This document shows, in pieces, positions 56,233 through 64,000 of a stretch of 64,000 bases of DNA. Source of the stretch: Neisseria zalophi (lineage in GTDB: Bacteria; Pseudomonadota; Gammaproteobacteria; Burkholderiales; Neisseriaceae); NCBI RefSeq assembly GCF_008807015.1, contig NZ_CP031700.1, positions 372,001-436,000 on the forward strand, given 5' to 3'. Numbering within the stretch: the stretch's first letter is position 1; each line of letters begins with the position of its first letter. Position numbers and translations under genes: made by a program. The notes under the pieces were generated by a model. That model was not told the DNA's origin and ran no database searches. It saw only the letters and a program-made list of their open reading frames with translations.

Positions 56233-56772
56233 TTATTCTTGCATGGTTTGCTTATGATTGGCAGCAACACGCATATAATGTTCGGCGGAATAAACCAAAA
56301 AAGCTTTTTCTTCATCACTCAGCGGGCGCACTTGTTTCACTGGAGAACCAACATAAAGAAACCCGCTTTGCAGGCGTTTGCGAGGTGGTATCAAACTGCC
56401 TGCGCCAATCATCACATCGTCTTCAATCACCACATCGTCCAGAATAATCGTACCCATGCCGACCAATACGCGGTTGCCAATAGTGCAGCCGTGCAGCATA
56501 ACTTTATGGCCGATAGTCACATCTTCACCTATCACTAATGGCGAGCCTTCCGGCTTTTCGGGTGTTTTGTGTGAAACGTGGACCATACTTAAATCTTGTA
56601 CATTACTACGCGCGCCAATCGTAATGCTGTTGACGTCGCCGCGTAATACGGCAAACGGCCAAATAGAGACATTTTCGGCTAAAGATACTTCCCCGATAAC
56701 GGTAGAAACAGGGTCGATATAGCAGCTTTCGTGAATCTGGGGATAATGTTTGAGGTAGGGGCGGATGTTCAC
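56233..56772 (-). CDS. Gamma-carbonic anhydrase family protein
   Basis: 179 residues forming a left-handed beta-helix of hexapeptide repeats (VIGEVSLAENVSIW, VTIGHKVMLHGCTIG, VLVGMGTIILDDVVI). The metal-site histidines appear in MVHVSH and GHKVMLHGC. It belongs to the YrdA/PaaY-like trimeric family; carbonic anhydrase activity is not certain for all members. The C-terminal helix EEKAFLVYSAEHYMRVAANH is typical. Probably monocistronic. Confidence 0.88.
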   Translation of the reverse strand: MNIRPYLKHYPQIHESCYIDPVSTVIGEVSLAENVSIWPFAVLRGDVNSITIGARSNVQDLSMVHVSHKTPEKPEGSPLVIGEDVTIGHKVMLHGCTIGNRVLVGMGTIILDDVVIEDDVMIGAGSLIPPRKRLQSGFLYVGSPVKQVRPLSDEEKAFLVYSAEHYMRVAANHKQTMQE

Positions 56773-57091
56773 TTTATTTCTCCGTTATTTTGTTTATTAA
56801 AATATGCCGTTTCAGACGGCCTGCAATTTCATTTTAAAATTGATTGGTTATACAAAATAAGCAAGCCTGAAAAAGCTTGCTTGGGTTTTATTGTATAGCA
56901 AAGTGGTTGAATGATTCCACTGATAAGGTTTATGTTGCCATATCAGGCCGGAAGTAGATTGGATATGAGGCCGTCTGAATATTTTGGAAACCCTATAGCA
57001 ATATAAAATGCCGCCCCCGATAGCGTTTTCTGTCGGGGCGGCATAGGCTTGCTGCCGCTATTCTTTTTTAACGTAAATTCAAGATACGCTA
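56773..57091. other. 319-bp gap with two DUS and two hairpins
   Basis: One DUS lies near 56811-56820 and another, opposed, near 56970. A perfect 8-bp hairpin (56859-56866 with 56875-56882) and the alcohol dehydrogenase terminator (57008-57044) follow. The carbonic anhydrase promoter should also lie here. Confidence 0.6.
57008..57044 (-). terminator. Terminator of the alcohol dehydrogenase gene
   Basis: A 12-bp GC-rich stem (57008-57020 with 57033-57044) with one bulged C; on the minus strand ATTTTATATT follows. Confidence 0.85.
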
Positions 57092-58258
57092 TCAGAGCGC
57101 GGCATCGGCAATTTTTAAAATCGGTTTTAAAGTCACGCCGCTATGGCTGTCTGCCACTGCTTGGTTAATGTCTTTAAAATCATAATATTTGACTAATTTG
57201 TCAAATGGGAAATCGCCTTTGAGGTAAAGATCGACCAAGTCGGCAATAAATTTTTTCGGTGTTGTTCTGGCTTGAACGTTACCAATAATGCTTTTGCCGT
57301 AAATCAATAAGTCGTTAACATCAAATTCAGCCGGGGTGCCCATAGGCGGTGCGCCGACTACTGCAATTTTCCCTAAACGGCCTAATGCATTGACGCCTTG
57401 GGTAAGTATGGCCGGAATGCCGGTGGTTTCAAGGGCAAATTTAACCCCGCCGCCGGTAATCTCTCTAATGGCTTCAACCGGATCTTGTTTTTTACTGTTG
57501 ATAACATGTGTTGCCCCTAACTCTTTGGCAAGCTCTAGGCGCGAGTCGACAATATCAACGGCAATAATGGTGGATGCGCCCAGTAGTTTTGCGCCCAATA
57601 ATCCGCTTAAACCGACGGAACCTGCACCCCAAACGGCAAAGCTGCTGGCGGGTGTTACTTCCAACGCATTCATCACAGTGCCGGCGCCGGTTTGGATACC
57701 GCAGCCTAATGGGCCGAGCAATTCGATAGGTGCATTGTCTGGAACTTTGATGGCATTGCTTTCGCGGGCGATGGCCAAAGTGGCAAAAGAAGATTGTGAG
57801 AAGAAGTGGTCGTTAATCGGGTTGTTTTGCTCGTCAAAAATAGCATGGCTGCCATCTGTGTCGCAACCGCCGAAGTTTCGCTCATAAGACTCGACACAGA
57901 AAGGTTGTTTACCGGTGTAGCATTCTTCGCAATGTCCGCAATAACCGTAGGTCAGAATCACATGATCACCTACCTTGAGATCCTTCACTTCGCTGCCTAC
58001 AGCTTGGACAATACCGGCACCTTCATGACCTAATACTACCGGCAATGGCACAGGATAATATTGGTTGCGCGCGCTGACATCCGTATGGCAAATACCTGTT
58101 GCTACTATTTTGACCAATACTTCGTCGCCTTTAGGTTGGCGTATTTTTAGAGACCGAATTTCAAAATCAGCTCCTTTCCCTGACACAACAGCGGCTTTCA
58201 TGTCTAACAAGTCGGTAGGGTTGGCTGATGTATTTTGGTGATGATTATGTGTATTCAT
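57092..58258 (-). CDS. Zinc-dependent alcohol dehydrogenase (aryl-alcohol type)
   Basis: 388-residue medium-chain dehydrogenase. Catalytic zinc ligands are in GICHTDV and GHEGAG; the four structural-zinc cysteines are in GYCGHCEECYTGKQPFC; the cofactor-binding Rossmann loop is WGAGSVGLSG, with Asp in IAVDIVDS pointing to NAD. It resembles benzyl/aryl-alcohol dehydrogenases more than class III formaldehyde dehydrogenase. A His/Asn-rich leader of about 20 residues (NTHNHHQNTS) precedes the fold; an internal Met at residue 20 is an alternative start, but AAGGAG stands just before the first ATG. Substrate uncertain. Confidence 0.88.
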   Translation of the reverse strand: MNTHNHHQNTSANPTDLLDMKAAVVSGKGADFEIRSLKIRQPKGDEVLVKIVATGICHTDVSARNQYYPVPLPVVLGHEGAGIVQAVGSEVKDLKVGDHVILTYGYCGHCEECYTGKQPFCVESYERNFGGCDTDGSHAIFDEQNNPINDHFFSQSSFATLAIARESNAIKVPDNAPIELLGPLGCGIQTGAGTVMNALEVTPASSFAVWGAGSVGLSGLLGAKLLGASTIIAVDIVDSRLELAKELGATHVINSKKQDPVEAIREITGGGVKFALETTGIPAILTQGVNALGRLGKIAVVGAPPMGTPAEFDVNDLLIYGKSIIGNVQARTTPKKFIADLVDLYLKGDFPFDKLVKYYDFKDINQAVADSHSGVTLKPILKIADAAL

Positions 58259-58292
58259 TTTTGATACTCCTTATCGGGTTATACGCCATGAG

Positions 58293-58307
58293 TAGTTAGG
58301 ATAACTA
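58293..58307. promoter_or_regulatory. Small dyad upstream of the alcohol dehydrogenase gene
   Basis: TAGTTA-GGA-TAACTA, a perfect 6-bp inverted repeat 35-49 bp before the start codon. MerR-type regulators of neisserial aldehyde and alcohol genes bind similar dyads, but no regulator gene is adjacent. Confidence 0.3.
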
Positions 58308-58385
58308 AACTTTAATTGACAATATAAATTATATTCTATATTAATGGGTTAAGGCGAAAATTTAGTTTAAGGGACAGTTAAGGCG

Positions 58386-58589
58386 ATGTGGTATATTATT
58401 GTTGTTGGATATTTGTTTGTAACCATATTATTTTCTGCCGCCCAGCCGAGCATTCCAAGGGCACTGATTTATTTTGTATTTTGGTCGGTATTGCCCAGTC
58501 TGTTTACTTTTTGGGCCGTAAAGATTTGGCGGCGCAATCGGCGAATGAAGCGGCATGAGCAACAGATAAACCGAAATAAGGCCGGCTAA
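58386..58589 (+). CDS. Small membrane protein of unknown function
   Basis: 67 residues: two hydrophobic helices (about 3-20 and 26-47) and a strongly basic tail (RRNRRMKRHEQQINRNK), inside-positive. AAGG lies before the ATG. It stands between the divergent alcohol dehydrogenase gene and the rpsB promoter. No family recognised. Confidence 0.6.
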   Translation: MWYIIVVGYLFVTILFSAAQPSIPRALIYFVFWSVLPSLFTFWAVKIWRRNRRMKRHEQQINRNKAG

Positions 58590-58593
58590 CCTC

Positions 58594-58622
58594 TTTTCAG
58601 ACGGCCGTTTCCCTTATATAAT
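58594..58622 (+). promoter_or_regulatory. Putative rpsB promoter overlapping a DUS
   Basis: TTTTCA (58594-58599) and TATAAT (58617-58622) with 17-nt spacing. The -35 hexamer overlaps the first bases of a reverse DUS (TTCAGACGGC). Confidence 0.55.
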
Positions 58623-58628
58623 TCTACG

Positions 58629-58753
58629 GTTTCCCTTCGTTGGGAAAGCATTTTTATAAATCAACGCTCGCACTCTGCGCGAAAGGGTGCCTGCCAAGCA
58701 GCAGGTTCTATGCGACGGAGTGTATGCTTTAACCCTTTTATCAAGGAAATTTT
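58629..58753 (+). promoter_or_regulatory. Structured rpsB 5' leader
   Basis: The leader has a TTTCCC/GGGAAA hairpin (58630-58647), then a larger fold with CACTC/GAGTG closing around a CCTGC/GCAGG hairpin. In E. coli, S2 represses its own rpsB-tsf mRNA through a structured leader; a similar role is inferred here, not shown. Confidence 0.45.
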
Positions 58754-59479
58754 ATGTCTCAAGTTACTATGCGCCAAATGCTGGAAGCAGGCGTTCACTT
58801 TGGTCACCAAACCCGTTACTGGAACCCGAAAATGGCTCAATACATTTTCGGTGCACGCAATAAAATCCATATCATCAACTTGGAAAAAACTTTGCCGATG
58901 TTCCAAGAGGCGCAAGAAGCCGTCCGCCGCTTGGTAGCCAATAAAGGTACTGTATTGTTTGTTGGCACCAAACGCCAAGCCCGCGAAATTATCCGCGAAG
59001 AAGCCACCCGTGCCGGTATGCCTTTTGTTGATCACCGTTGGTTGGGCGGTATGCTGACTAACTACAAAACAGTGAAACAGTCTATCAAGCGCTTGGAAGA
59101 AAAAACAGCGGCTTTGGAAAATGCTGCCGAGAGTGGTTACAGCAAAAAAGAAATTCTGGAAATGCAACGTGATGTTGAAAAACTGGAACGCTCTTTAGGC
59201 GGTATTAAAAACATGAAAGGCCTGCCGGATGCAATTTTTGTTATCGATACCGGCTATCAAAAAGGTACTTTGGTTGAAGCTGAAAAATTAGGTATTCCTG
59301 TGATTGCTGTGGTGGATAGCAACAACAGCTTCGACGGTGTGAAATATATCATTCCGGGTAACGATGACTCAGCAAAAGCCATCCGTCTGTATTGCCGCGG
59401 TATTGCTGATGCCGTATTGGAAGGTAAAAACCAAGCTATTCAAGAAACCGTAGCAGCTGCCCAAGCTGCCGCTGAATAA
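58754..59479 (+). CDS. rpsB: Ribosomal protein S2
   Basis: 241 residues with the S2 signature [40 protein letters not shown] and [11 protein letters not shown]. It binds the 30S body. Codon use is that of a highly expressed gene. A partial hairpin at 59492-59511 and a DUS separate it from tsf. Confidence 0.98.
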   Translation: MSQVTMRQMLEAGVHFGHQTRYWNPKMAQYIFGARNKIHIINLEKTLPMFQEAQEAVRRLVANKGTVLFVGTKRQAREIIREEATRAGMPFVDHRWLGGMLTNYKTVKQSIKRLEEKTAALENAAESGYSKKEILEMQRDVEKLERSLGGIKNMKGLPDAIFVIDTGYQKGTLVEAEKLGIPVIAVVDSNNSFDGVKYIIPGNDDSAKAIRLYCRGIADAVLEGKNQAIQETVAAAQAAAE

Positions 59480-59491
59480 GGCTTGGATTCA

Positions 59492-59511
59492 AAGGGGCTT
59501 GTTAGCCCCTT
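59492..59511 (+). terminator. Weak hairpin between rpsB and tsf
   Basis: A perfect 8-bp stem AAGGGGCT/AGCCCCTT with loop TGTT but without a T run; probably a partial attenuator that lowers tsf relative to rpsB. Confidence 0.55.
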
Positions 59512-59623
59512 CGTTAAATCATAACAGGCCGTCTGAAAGCTGAAATGTATAAACAGATTCAAGCGGTCTTACAGATTTTCAGACACGGCAAAACCGTGTT
59601 CCCCAATTTCTAGGAGAGTTAAA

Positions 59624-60478
59624 ATGGCAGAAATTACTGCAAAAATGGTTGCCGATCTGCGCGCCGCTACCGGTTTGGGTATGATGGAGTGTAAAAAAGC
59701 TTTGGTTGAAGCTGAAGGCAGCATTGAGAAAGCTGAAGAAATTCTGCGTATTAAATCCGGTGCCAAAGCAGGTAAATTGGCCGGCCGTACTGCTGCCGAA
59801 GGTGTATTGGCTTATGTGATCGAAGGCAATGTTGGTGCTTTGGTTGAAGTAAACTGCGAAACCGATTTTGTGGCAAAAGATGCCGGCTTCGTGGCCTTTG
59901 CTAACTCCGTAGCAAAAACTGCTGCTGAGAAAAAACCGGCTACACTTGAAGAGTTGAGCGCATTGGTAGAAGAAGAGCGTAAAGCCATTATCGCTAAATT
60001 AGGCGAAAACATGTCTGTACGCCGTTTTCAAGTCATTGAAACAGCCAATAGCCTGACTGCTTATATTCATGGTGCTTTAGCTACCGAAGGCGTATTGGTA
60101 GAGTTCAAAGGTTCTGAAGATGTTGCGCGTAAAGTCGGTATGCACATTGTTGCCGCTAAACCGCAGTGTGTTTCTGATAGCGAAGTGGATGCGGAAACTA
60201 TCGAAAAAGAACGTCATATCTATACACAACAAGCTATCGAATCTGGTAAGCCTGCTGAAATCGCTGCCAAAATGGTAGAAGGCCGTATCAAAAAATTCTT
60301 GGCTGAAATCACTTTGAATGGTCAGTCTTTTGTGATGAATCCTGATCAAACTGTGGCTCAGTTCTTAAAAGAAAACAATACCGAAGTTTTATCTTTCGTT
60401 CGTTATAAAGTGGGCGACGGTATTGAGAAGAAAGAAGTGGATTACGCTGCCGAAGTGGCTGCTGCCGCTAAGGTATAA
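59624..60478 (+). CDS. tsf: Elongation factor Ts
   Basis: 284 residues with the N-terminal UBA-like domain ([21 protein letters not shown]) and the conserved [11 protein letters not shown] core. It recycles EF-Tu by releasing GDP. AGGAG precedes the ATG. Length normal; transcribed with rpsB. Confidence 0.98.
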   Translation: MAEITAKMVADLRAATGLGMMECKKALVEAEGSIEKAEEILRIKSGAKAGKLAGRTAAEGVLAYVIEGNVGALVEVNCETDFVAKDAGFVAFANSVAKTAAEKKPATLEELSALVEEERKAIIAKLGENMSVRRFQVIETANSLTAYIHGALATEGVLVEFKGSEDVARKVGMHIVAAKPQCVSDSEVDAETIEKERHIYTQQAIESGKPAEIAAKMVEGRIKKFLAEITLNGQSFVMNPDQTVAQFLKENNTEVLSFVRYKVGDGIEKKEVDYAAEVAAAAKV

Positions 60479-60490
60479 GCTATGATTTGA

Positions 60491-60530
60491 AAAAAGCACT
60501 CGGATTCAATTGAATCAGGGTGCTTTTTTT
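60491..60530 (+). terminator. Terminator of rpsB-tsf
   Basis: A 9-bp stem (60491-60499 with 60520-60528), an inner GATTCA palindromic helix, and T8. The remaining 323-bp gap 60479-60801 holds one DUS near 60754 and a degenerate one; the pyrH promoter is not clear. Confidence 0.88.
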
Positions 60531-60801
60531 TGAGAACTTTTTTTGAAAAGGTTGACCTACGAATAAGCGTTGCCAATATGTAGTGAATATACTTTATCGC
60601 TGTTAAAAATAAACCGGATGATTTAAAAAGTTATTTAGCAAAATGATTATAGTTGCCATCGTTGGGCGTTTCACTCTGTGTTATCCTGATTATGAAACTA
60701 TTAAACCGCCACATCAAAAACTTGTAAATATATAGACTGTCTGAAAGATAAAGTTTTCAGACGGCCTCTTTTCTACCAATCTGAAGAAAGTAAGGTATCT
60801 C

Positions 60802-61521
60802 ATGACACAGAAAACCAAATACAACCGTGTTTTATTGAAATTATCCGGTGAAGCCCTAATGGGGAAAGACGCTTTTGGTATTAACCGTGAAACCATTATG
60901 CAGATTGTCGGCCAAGTAAAAGAAGTTGTTGATATGGGTGTTCAAGTTGCTGTTGTGATTGGCGGCGGTAATATTTTCCGTGGTGTTGCCACGCAGGCCA
61001 AAGGTATGGATCGTGCAACTGCCGATTATATGGGCATGATGGCTACGGTGATGAATGCGCTGGCGTTGAAAGATGCTTTTGAATCGTTGGGTCTTAAAGC
61101 ACGGGTGCAATCCGCTTTGAGTATGCAACAGATTGCCGAAACCTATGCCCGTCCGAAAGCGATTCAATATCTTGAAGAGGGTAAAGTGGTGATTTTTGCC
61201 GCCGGTACGGGCAATCCGTTTTTCACAACCGATACGGCCGCTTCTTTGCGCGGCGCGGAAATGAATTGCGATATTATGCTGAAGGCAACCAATGTCGATG
61301 GTGTTTATACTGCCGATCCGAAAAAAGATCCGACTGCAACACGTTATCAAACGATTACTTTTGACGAAGCCATCAGTAAAAATTTACGGGTGATGGATGC
61401 CACTGCTTTTGCGCTGTGCCGCGAGCAAAACCTGAATATCGTGGTTTTCGGGATTGCCAAAGAGGGTGCACTTAAACGAGTGATTGCCGGTGAGGATGAA
61501 GGCACTTTGGTACATTGTTAA
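60802..61521 (+). CDS. pyrH: UMP kinase
   Basis: 239-residue amino-acid-kinase-fold enzyme with [35 protein letters not shown] and [12 protein letters not shown]. It phosphorylates UMP to UDP and is the bacterial hexameric type controlled by GTP and UTP. It sits in the common order tsf-pyrH-frr. Confidence 0.97.
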   Translation: MTQKTKYNRVLLKLSGEALMGKDAFGINRETIMQIVGQVKEVVDMGVQVAVVIGGGNIFRGVATQAKGMDRATADYMGMMATVMNALALKDAFESLGLKARVQSALSMQQIAETYARPKAIQYLEEGKVVIFAAGTGNPFFTTDTAASLRGAEMNCDIMLKATNVDGVYTADPKKDPTATRYQTITFDEAISKNLRVMDATAFALCREQNLNIVVFGIAKEGALKRVIAGEDEGTLVHC

Positions 61522-61542
61522 GATATAAGATAGATAATCTTG

Positions 61543-61576
61543 AAAGGCCGTCTGAAAATCTTTCAGACGGCCTTTT
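61543..61576 (+). terminator. DUS-pair terminator of pyrH
   Basis: A perfect 15-bp stem (61543-61557 with 61561-61575) of two opposed DUS, 3-nt loop, short T run. Confidence 0.88.
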
Positions 61577-61875
61577 GTTAAGGCTTATATTGGTTAGAAG
61601 AAAAAGTATCGTAATGATATGTTTAAAGTAATGTAGTTTTGTATTTCCATTCTCTCTATATTTGAAAATAAAAGCTTTATAGGTATTTCCTATATTTATT
61701 AAAAAGCCATATTATATTGATTTAGAGCTTTTGTTTTCGAATGGGTAAACTTGTCGGAAACGCCTAAGCACGGTACTATGAATAGTTATTCTTTAATGCA
61801 GGCCGTCTGAAAAAACGGTTTTTAGGGGCTTGTGTATTTATTTAATTGATTTTAATCGTTTTGAAAGTATTGATG
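61577..61875 (+). other. Gap between pyrH terminator and frr
   Basis: AT-rich DNA with one DUS (about 61802-61811). The frr promoter must be here; I find no convincing -35/-10 pair. Confidence 0.5.
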
Positions 61876-62433
61876 ATGATTAACGACATTCAAAAAACTG
61901 CCGACGGCAAAATGCAACGGTCACTTGAAGTATTGCGTGAAAACTTAGCCAAAGTCCGTACCGGACGTGCTCATACGGGTTTGCTGGACCAAGTTGAAGT
62001 AGAGTATTACGGCAGCCCGGTTCCTGTGAGTCAGGTAGCTAATGTGACTTTGTTGGATGCACGCACGATTGGTGTGAAAGTTTATGAAAGCAATATGGCA
62101 GCTGCCGTTGAGAAAGCCATTCGCGATTCAAACCTCGGGCTGAATCCGGCGGCAATGGGCGATGTGATACGTGTACCGATGCCGATGCTGACCGAAGAGC
62201 GCCGTAAAGATTTGATTAAAGTGGTGCGTTCAGAAGCGGAAGAAGGGCGTGTGGCTATCCGTAATGTGCGTCGTGATGCCAATAATGATTTCAAACGGTT
62301 GCTGAAAGATAAAGAAATTTCTGAAGATGATGCTCGCCGTGGTGAAGAACAGATTCAAAAATTGACTGATAAATATATTGGTGAAGTCGATAAAATGCTG
62401 GCTGCAAAAGAAGAAGACTTAATGGCGATCTGA
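61876..62433 (+). CDS. frr: Ribosome recycling factor
   Basis: 185 residues from ATG 61876, the family's standard length; two further in-frame ATGs upstream are not needed. [20 protein letters not shown] starts the three-helix domain, followed by [20 protein letters not shown] and [15 protein letters not shown]. It splits post-termination ribosomes together with EF-G. Confidence 0.97.
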   Translation: MINDIQKTADGKMQRSLEVLRENLAKVRTGRAHTGLLDQVEVEYYGSPVPVSQVANVTLLDARTIGVKVYESNMAAAVEKAIRDSNLGLNPAAMGDVIRVPMPMLTEERRKDLIKVVRSEAEEGRVAIRNVRRDANNDFKRLLKDKEISEDDARRGEEQIQKLTDKYIGEVDKMLAAKEEDLMAI

Positions 62434-62561
62434 TCTTATTGACCAGATATGATCAAGCACCCCGTATCGGCTTTGGACAGCCGATACGGATATGGAATGA
62501 TACAGTAGCAGTATTTTCTGTCTCAAATAGCCAGAGGAAAGTTGCCGGTGAGGGAGTAAAC

Positions 62562-63320
62562 ATGACAAGCAGTACCCAAACGATTTTGGAATATACGCGG
62601 ATTCCACGCCATATCGCTGTGATTATGGATGGTAACGGCCGTTGGGCCAAAAAGCGTTTTTTACCGCGCGTTATCGGCCATAAACGTGGGTTGGATGCGC
62701 TTGAAAATATGGTTAGGAATTGTGCGGAGTTGGGTGTGCAATATCTGACGGTGTTTGCTTTTTCTACCGAAAACTGGCGTCGCCCTGAAGATGAAGTATC
62801 TTTTCTGATGGGTTTATTTGCACAGGCTTTGCAAAAGCAGGTGTACCGTTTGCACGAAAATAATATGCGCGTCAAAGTAATTGGTAATCGCAGCCGTTTT
62901 AATGAAGTGATTTATCGTGGTATTGAAGAAGCTGAAGCTTTAACAGCAGGTAATACAGGATTAACACTTACCATCGCTGTGGATTATGGTGGCAGGTGGG
63001 ATATTTTACAGGCAGTGAATAGCTTGATTAAGCAAGGCGAAACAGAGATTAATGAAGAAATGTTGGCTGGTAGTCTGATGTCGTCGTATGCGCCTGAACC
63101 TGATTTATTTATCCGCACCGGCGGCGAAACCCGCATTAGTAATTTCTTATTGTGGCAAATGGCTTATGCCGAGCTTTATTTTACCGATACTTTATGGCCG
63201 GATTTTGACAAGGATGCACTGAATACGGCTATCGAATCTTTTCAAATGCGGGAAAGACGTTTCGGGCGGACATCCGAGCAGCTGCCTGTTGAACAGCAGA
63301 GAGATGGGGCATCATGTTGA
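62562..63320 (+). CDS. uppS: Undecaprenyl diphosphate synthase
   Basis: 252 residues from ATG 62562, behind GAGGGAG; the frame is open further upstream but only this part is conserved. IPRHIAVIMDGNGRWAKKR, FAFSTENWRRP and LFIRTGGETRISNFLLWQ give the active-site Asp and substrate-binding residues. It makes the C55 lipid carrier for peptidoglycan. It overlaps cdsA by 7 nt. Confidence 0.96.
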   Translation: MTSSTQTILEYTRIPRHIAVIMDGNGRWAKKRFLPRVIGHKRGLDALENMVRNCAELGVQYLTVFAFSTENWRRPEDEVSFLMGLFAQALQKQVYRLHENNMRVKVIGNRSRFNEVIYRGIEEAEALTAGNTGLTLTIAVDYGGRWDILQAVNSLIKQGETEINEEMLAGSLMSSYAPEPDLFIRTGGETRISNFLLWQMAYAELYFTDTLWPDFDKDALNTAIESFQMRERRFGRTSEQLPVEQQRDGASC

Positions 63321-64000
63321 AACAAAGGGTGATTACGGCTTTAATTCTGTTGCCTATTATGCTGGGTATGCTGTATCAGGCTTCAGACGGCCTGTGGGCA
63401 ATATTCTGCGGGTTGATTGCATTATTGGTTTTGTGGGAATACGGCCGCCTCTGCGGTATGGCTAAAACACAAAATCATCATTTTTTGGCGGCAACAGCTG
63501 TATTCGGTATCACAGCTTATGCCGGCGATTGGATGTTGCCGACCATTTCTTGGCTGATGGTGTTGGCTTTTTGGTTTGTTATCATGCCGCTATGGCTGTA
63601 TAAAAAGTGGACGCTCAAGCCCGACTGGAAGGCTTATGTGACAGGATTGATGTTGGCGCTGCCGTTTTGGTTTGCGCTAACCGGGTTACGCCCTGATGGC
63701 GAGTCTGCGTCTTCTCTGTTGGCTATTATGGGCTTGGTTTGGGTGGCTGATATTTTTGCTTATTTCTTTGGCAAGGCTTTCGGTAAACGTAAGTTGGCGC
63801 CGTCTATCAGTCCGGGTAAAAGTTGGGAAGGTGCTATTGGTGGTGCCGCTTGTGTGACTGTTTATATGCTTTGGGTATGGTCTGCCGGTTGGCTGGCGTT
63901 TGATGTATCGTGGCCGGGAGCAATATTAATCGGTTGGGTATTGACGGCGGTGAGTATCGGCGGTGATTTATTGGAAAGCTGGTTCAAACGCTCTGCCAAT
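63314..64000 (+). CDS. cdsA: Phosphatidate cytidylyltransferase (3' end outside window)
   Basis: 229 codons are visible and the frame runs off the edge. A polytopic membrane protein with WVADIFAYFFGKAFGKRKLA, SISPGKSWEGAIGG and, at the edge, GDLLESWFKR, the start of the CDP-diacylglycerol synthase signature. It makes CDP-diacylglycerol from CTP and phosphatidate. A DUS near 63381 reads SDGL. It is coupled to uppS, the standard frr-uppS-cdsA order. Confidence 0.95.
   Translation, partial: MLKQRVITALILLPIMLGMLYQASDGLWAIFCGLIALLVLWEYGRLCGMAKTQNHHFLAATAVFGITAYAGDWMLPTISWLMVLAFWFVIMPLWLYKKWTLKPDWKAYVTGLMLALPFWFALTGLRPDGESASSLLAIMGLVWVADIFAYFFGKAFGKRKLAPSISPGKSWEGAIGGAACVTVYMLWVWSAGWLAFDVSWPGAILIGWVLTAVSIGGDLLESWFKRSAN

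Noticed and set aside
1..64000. Correia elements, dRS3 repeats, insertion sequences, CRISPR arrays or prophage genes
   Set aside because: I looked for the usual Correia ends, dRS3 inverted repeats, transposases and spaced direct repeats by eye and saw none; a computed search would be needed for certainty.

Overview
The window is chromosomal DNA of a member of the Neisseriaceae, most likely a Neisseria species. The strongest evidence is the neisserial DNA uptake sequence (DUS) GCCGTCTGAA, usually as AGGCCGTCTGAA, which recurs dozens of times on both strands: between genes, inside genes and as inverted pairs at gene ends. Gene content agrees: an mla operon carrying mlaA, a PilC/PilY1 pilus adhesin, a 14-gene complex I operon followed by a DUF2818 gene, a standalone carA, and rpsB-tsf / pyrH / frr-uppS-cdsA in the usual order. 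I cannot name the species.

Layout. 1-2489: the end of a Gabija-like defence pair (OLD-type ATPase-TOPRIM nuclease cut by the window edge, plus a compact UvrD-type helicase), AT-rich and without DUS. 2686-6617: mlaFEDCBA (minus strand), retrograde phospholipid transport. 6938-12523: bioH, comF, trmL, an RlpA-like protein, ruvA and an ABC exporter. 12927-28237: nuoA-N, with one small zinc-ribbon-like gene between nuoF and nuoG and a Fur-box-like site upstream. 28474-30415: DUF2818 protein, proB and a small membrane protein. 30503-30578: tRNA-Lys. 30648-33818: pilC/pilY1. 34038-36673: a promoter and terminator-bearing leader, carA, then metY. 36839-40525: envelope proteins, an RluA-type synthase, a DUF1328 peptide and a CsbD protein. 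40657-43440: polA. 43489-45417: a membrane-anchored pentapeptide-repeat protein built on a 15-bp DNA tandem repeat. 45444-50981: dinG, rsgA, truC, RNase P RNA and pyrD. 51818-54110: a YadA-like trimeric autotransporter followed by a SmpA/OmlA (BamE-like) lipoprotein and an L,D-transpeptidase-like protein. 54453-58589: alanine symporter, gamma-carbonic anhydrase, zinc alcohol dehydrogenase and a small membrane protein. 58754-64000: rpsB, tsf, pyrH, frr, uppS and the start of cdsA.

How the genes connect. Most of the window is core physiology: respiration (nuo), outer-membrane lipid asymmetry (mla), pyrimidine synthesis (carA, pyrD, pyrH), translation (rpsB, tsf, frr, tRNA-Lys, rsgA, pseudouridine synthases) and DNA repair (ruvA, polA, dinG). 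The accessory parts most worth attention are the Gabija-like pair, the pentapeptide-repeat gene with an expandable array, the autotransporter / BamE-like lipoprotein / L,D-transpeptidase cluster, and a short promoter-to-terminator RNA unit ahead of carA. DUS elements are reused as terminators, as a stop codon (carA), as part of a candidate promoter (rpsB) and as part of the RNase P RNA.
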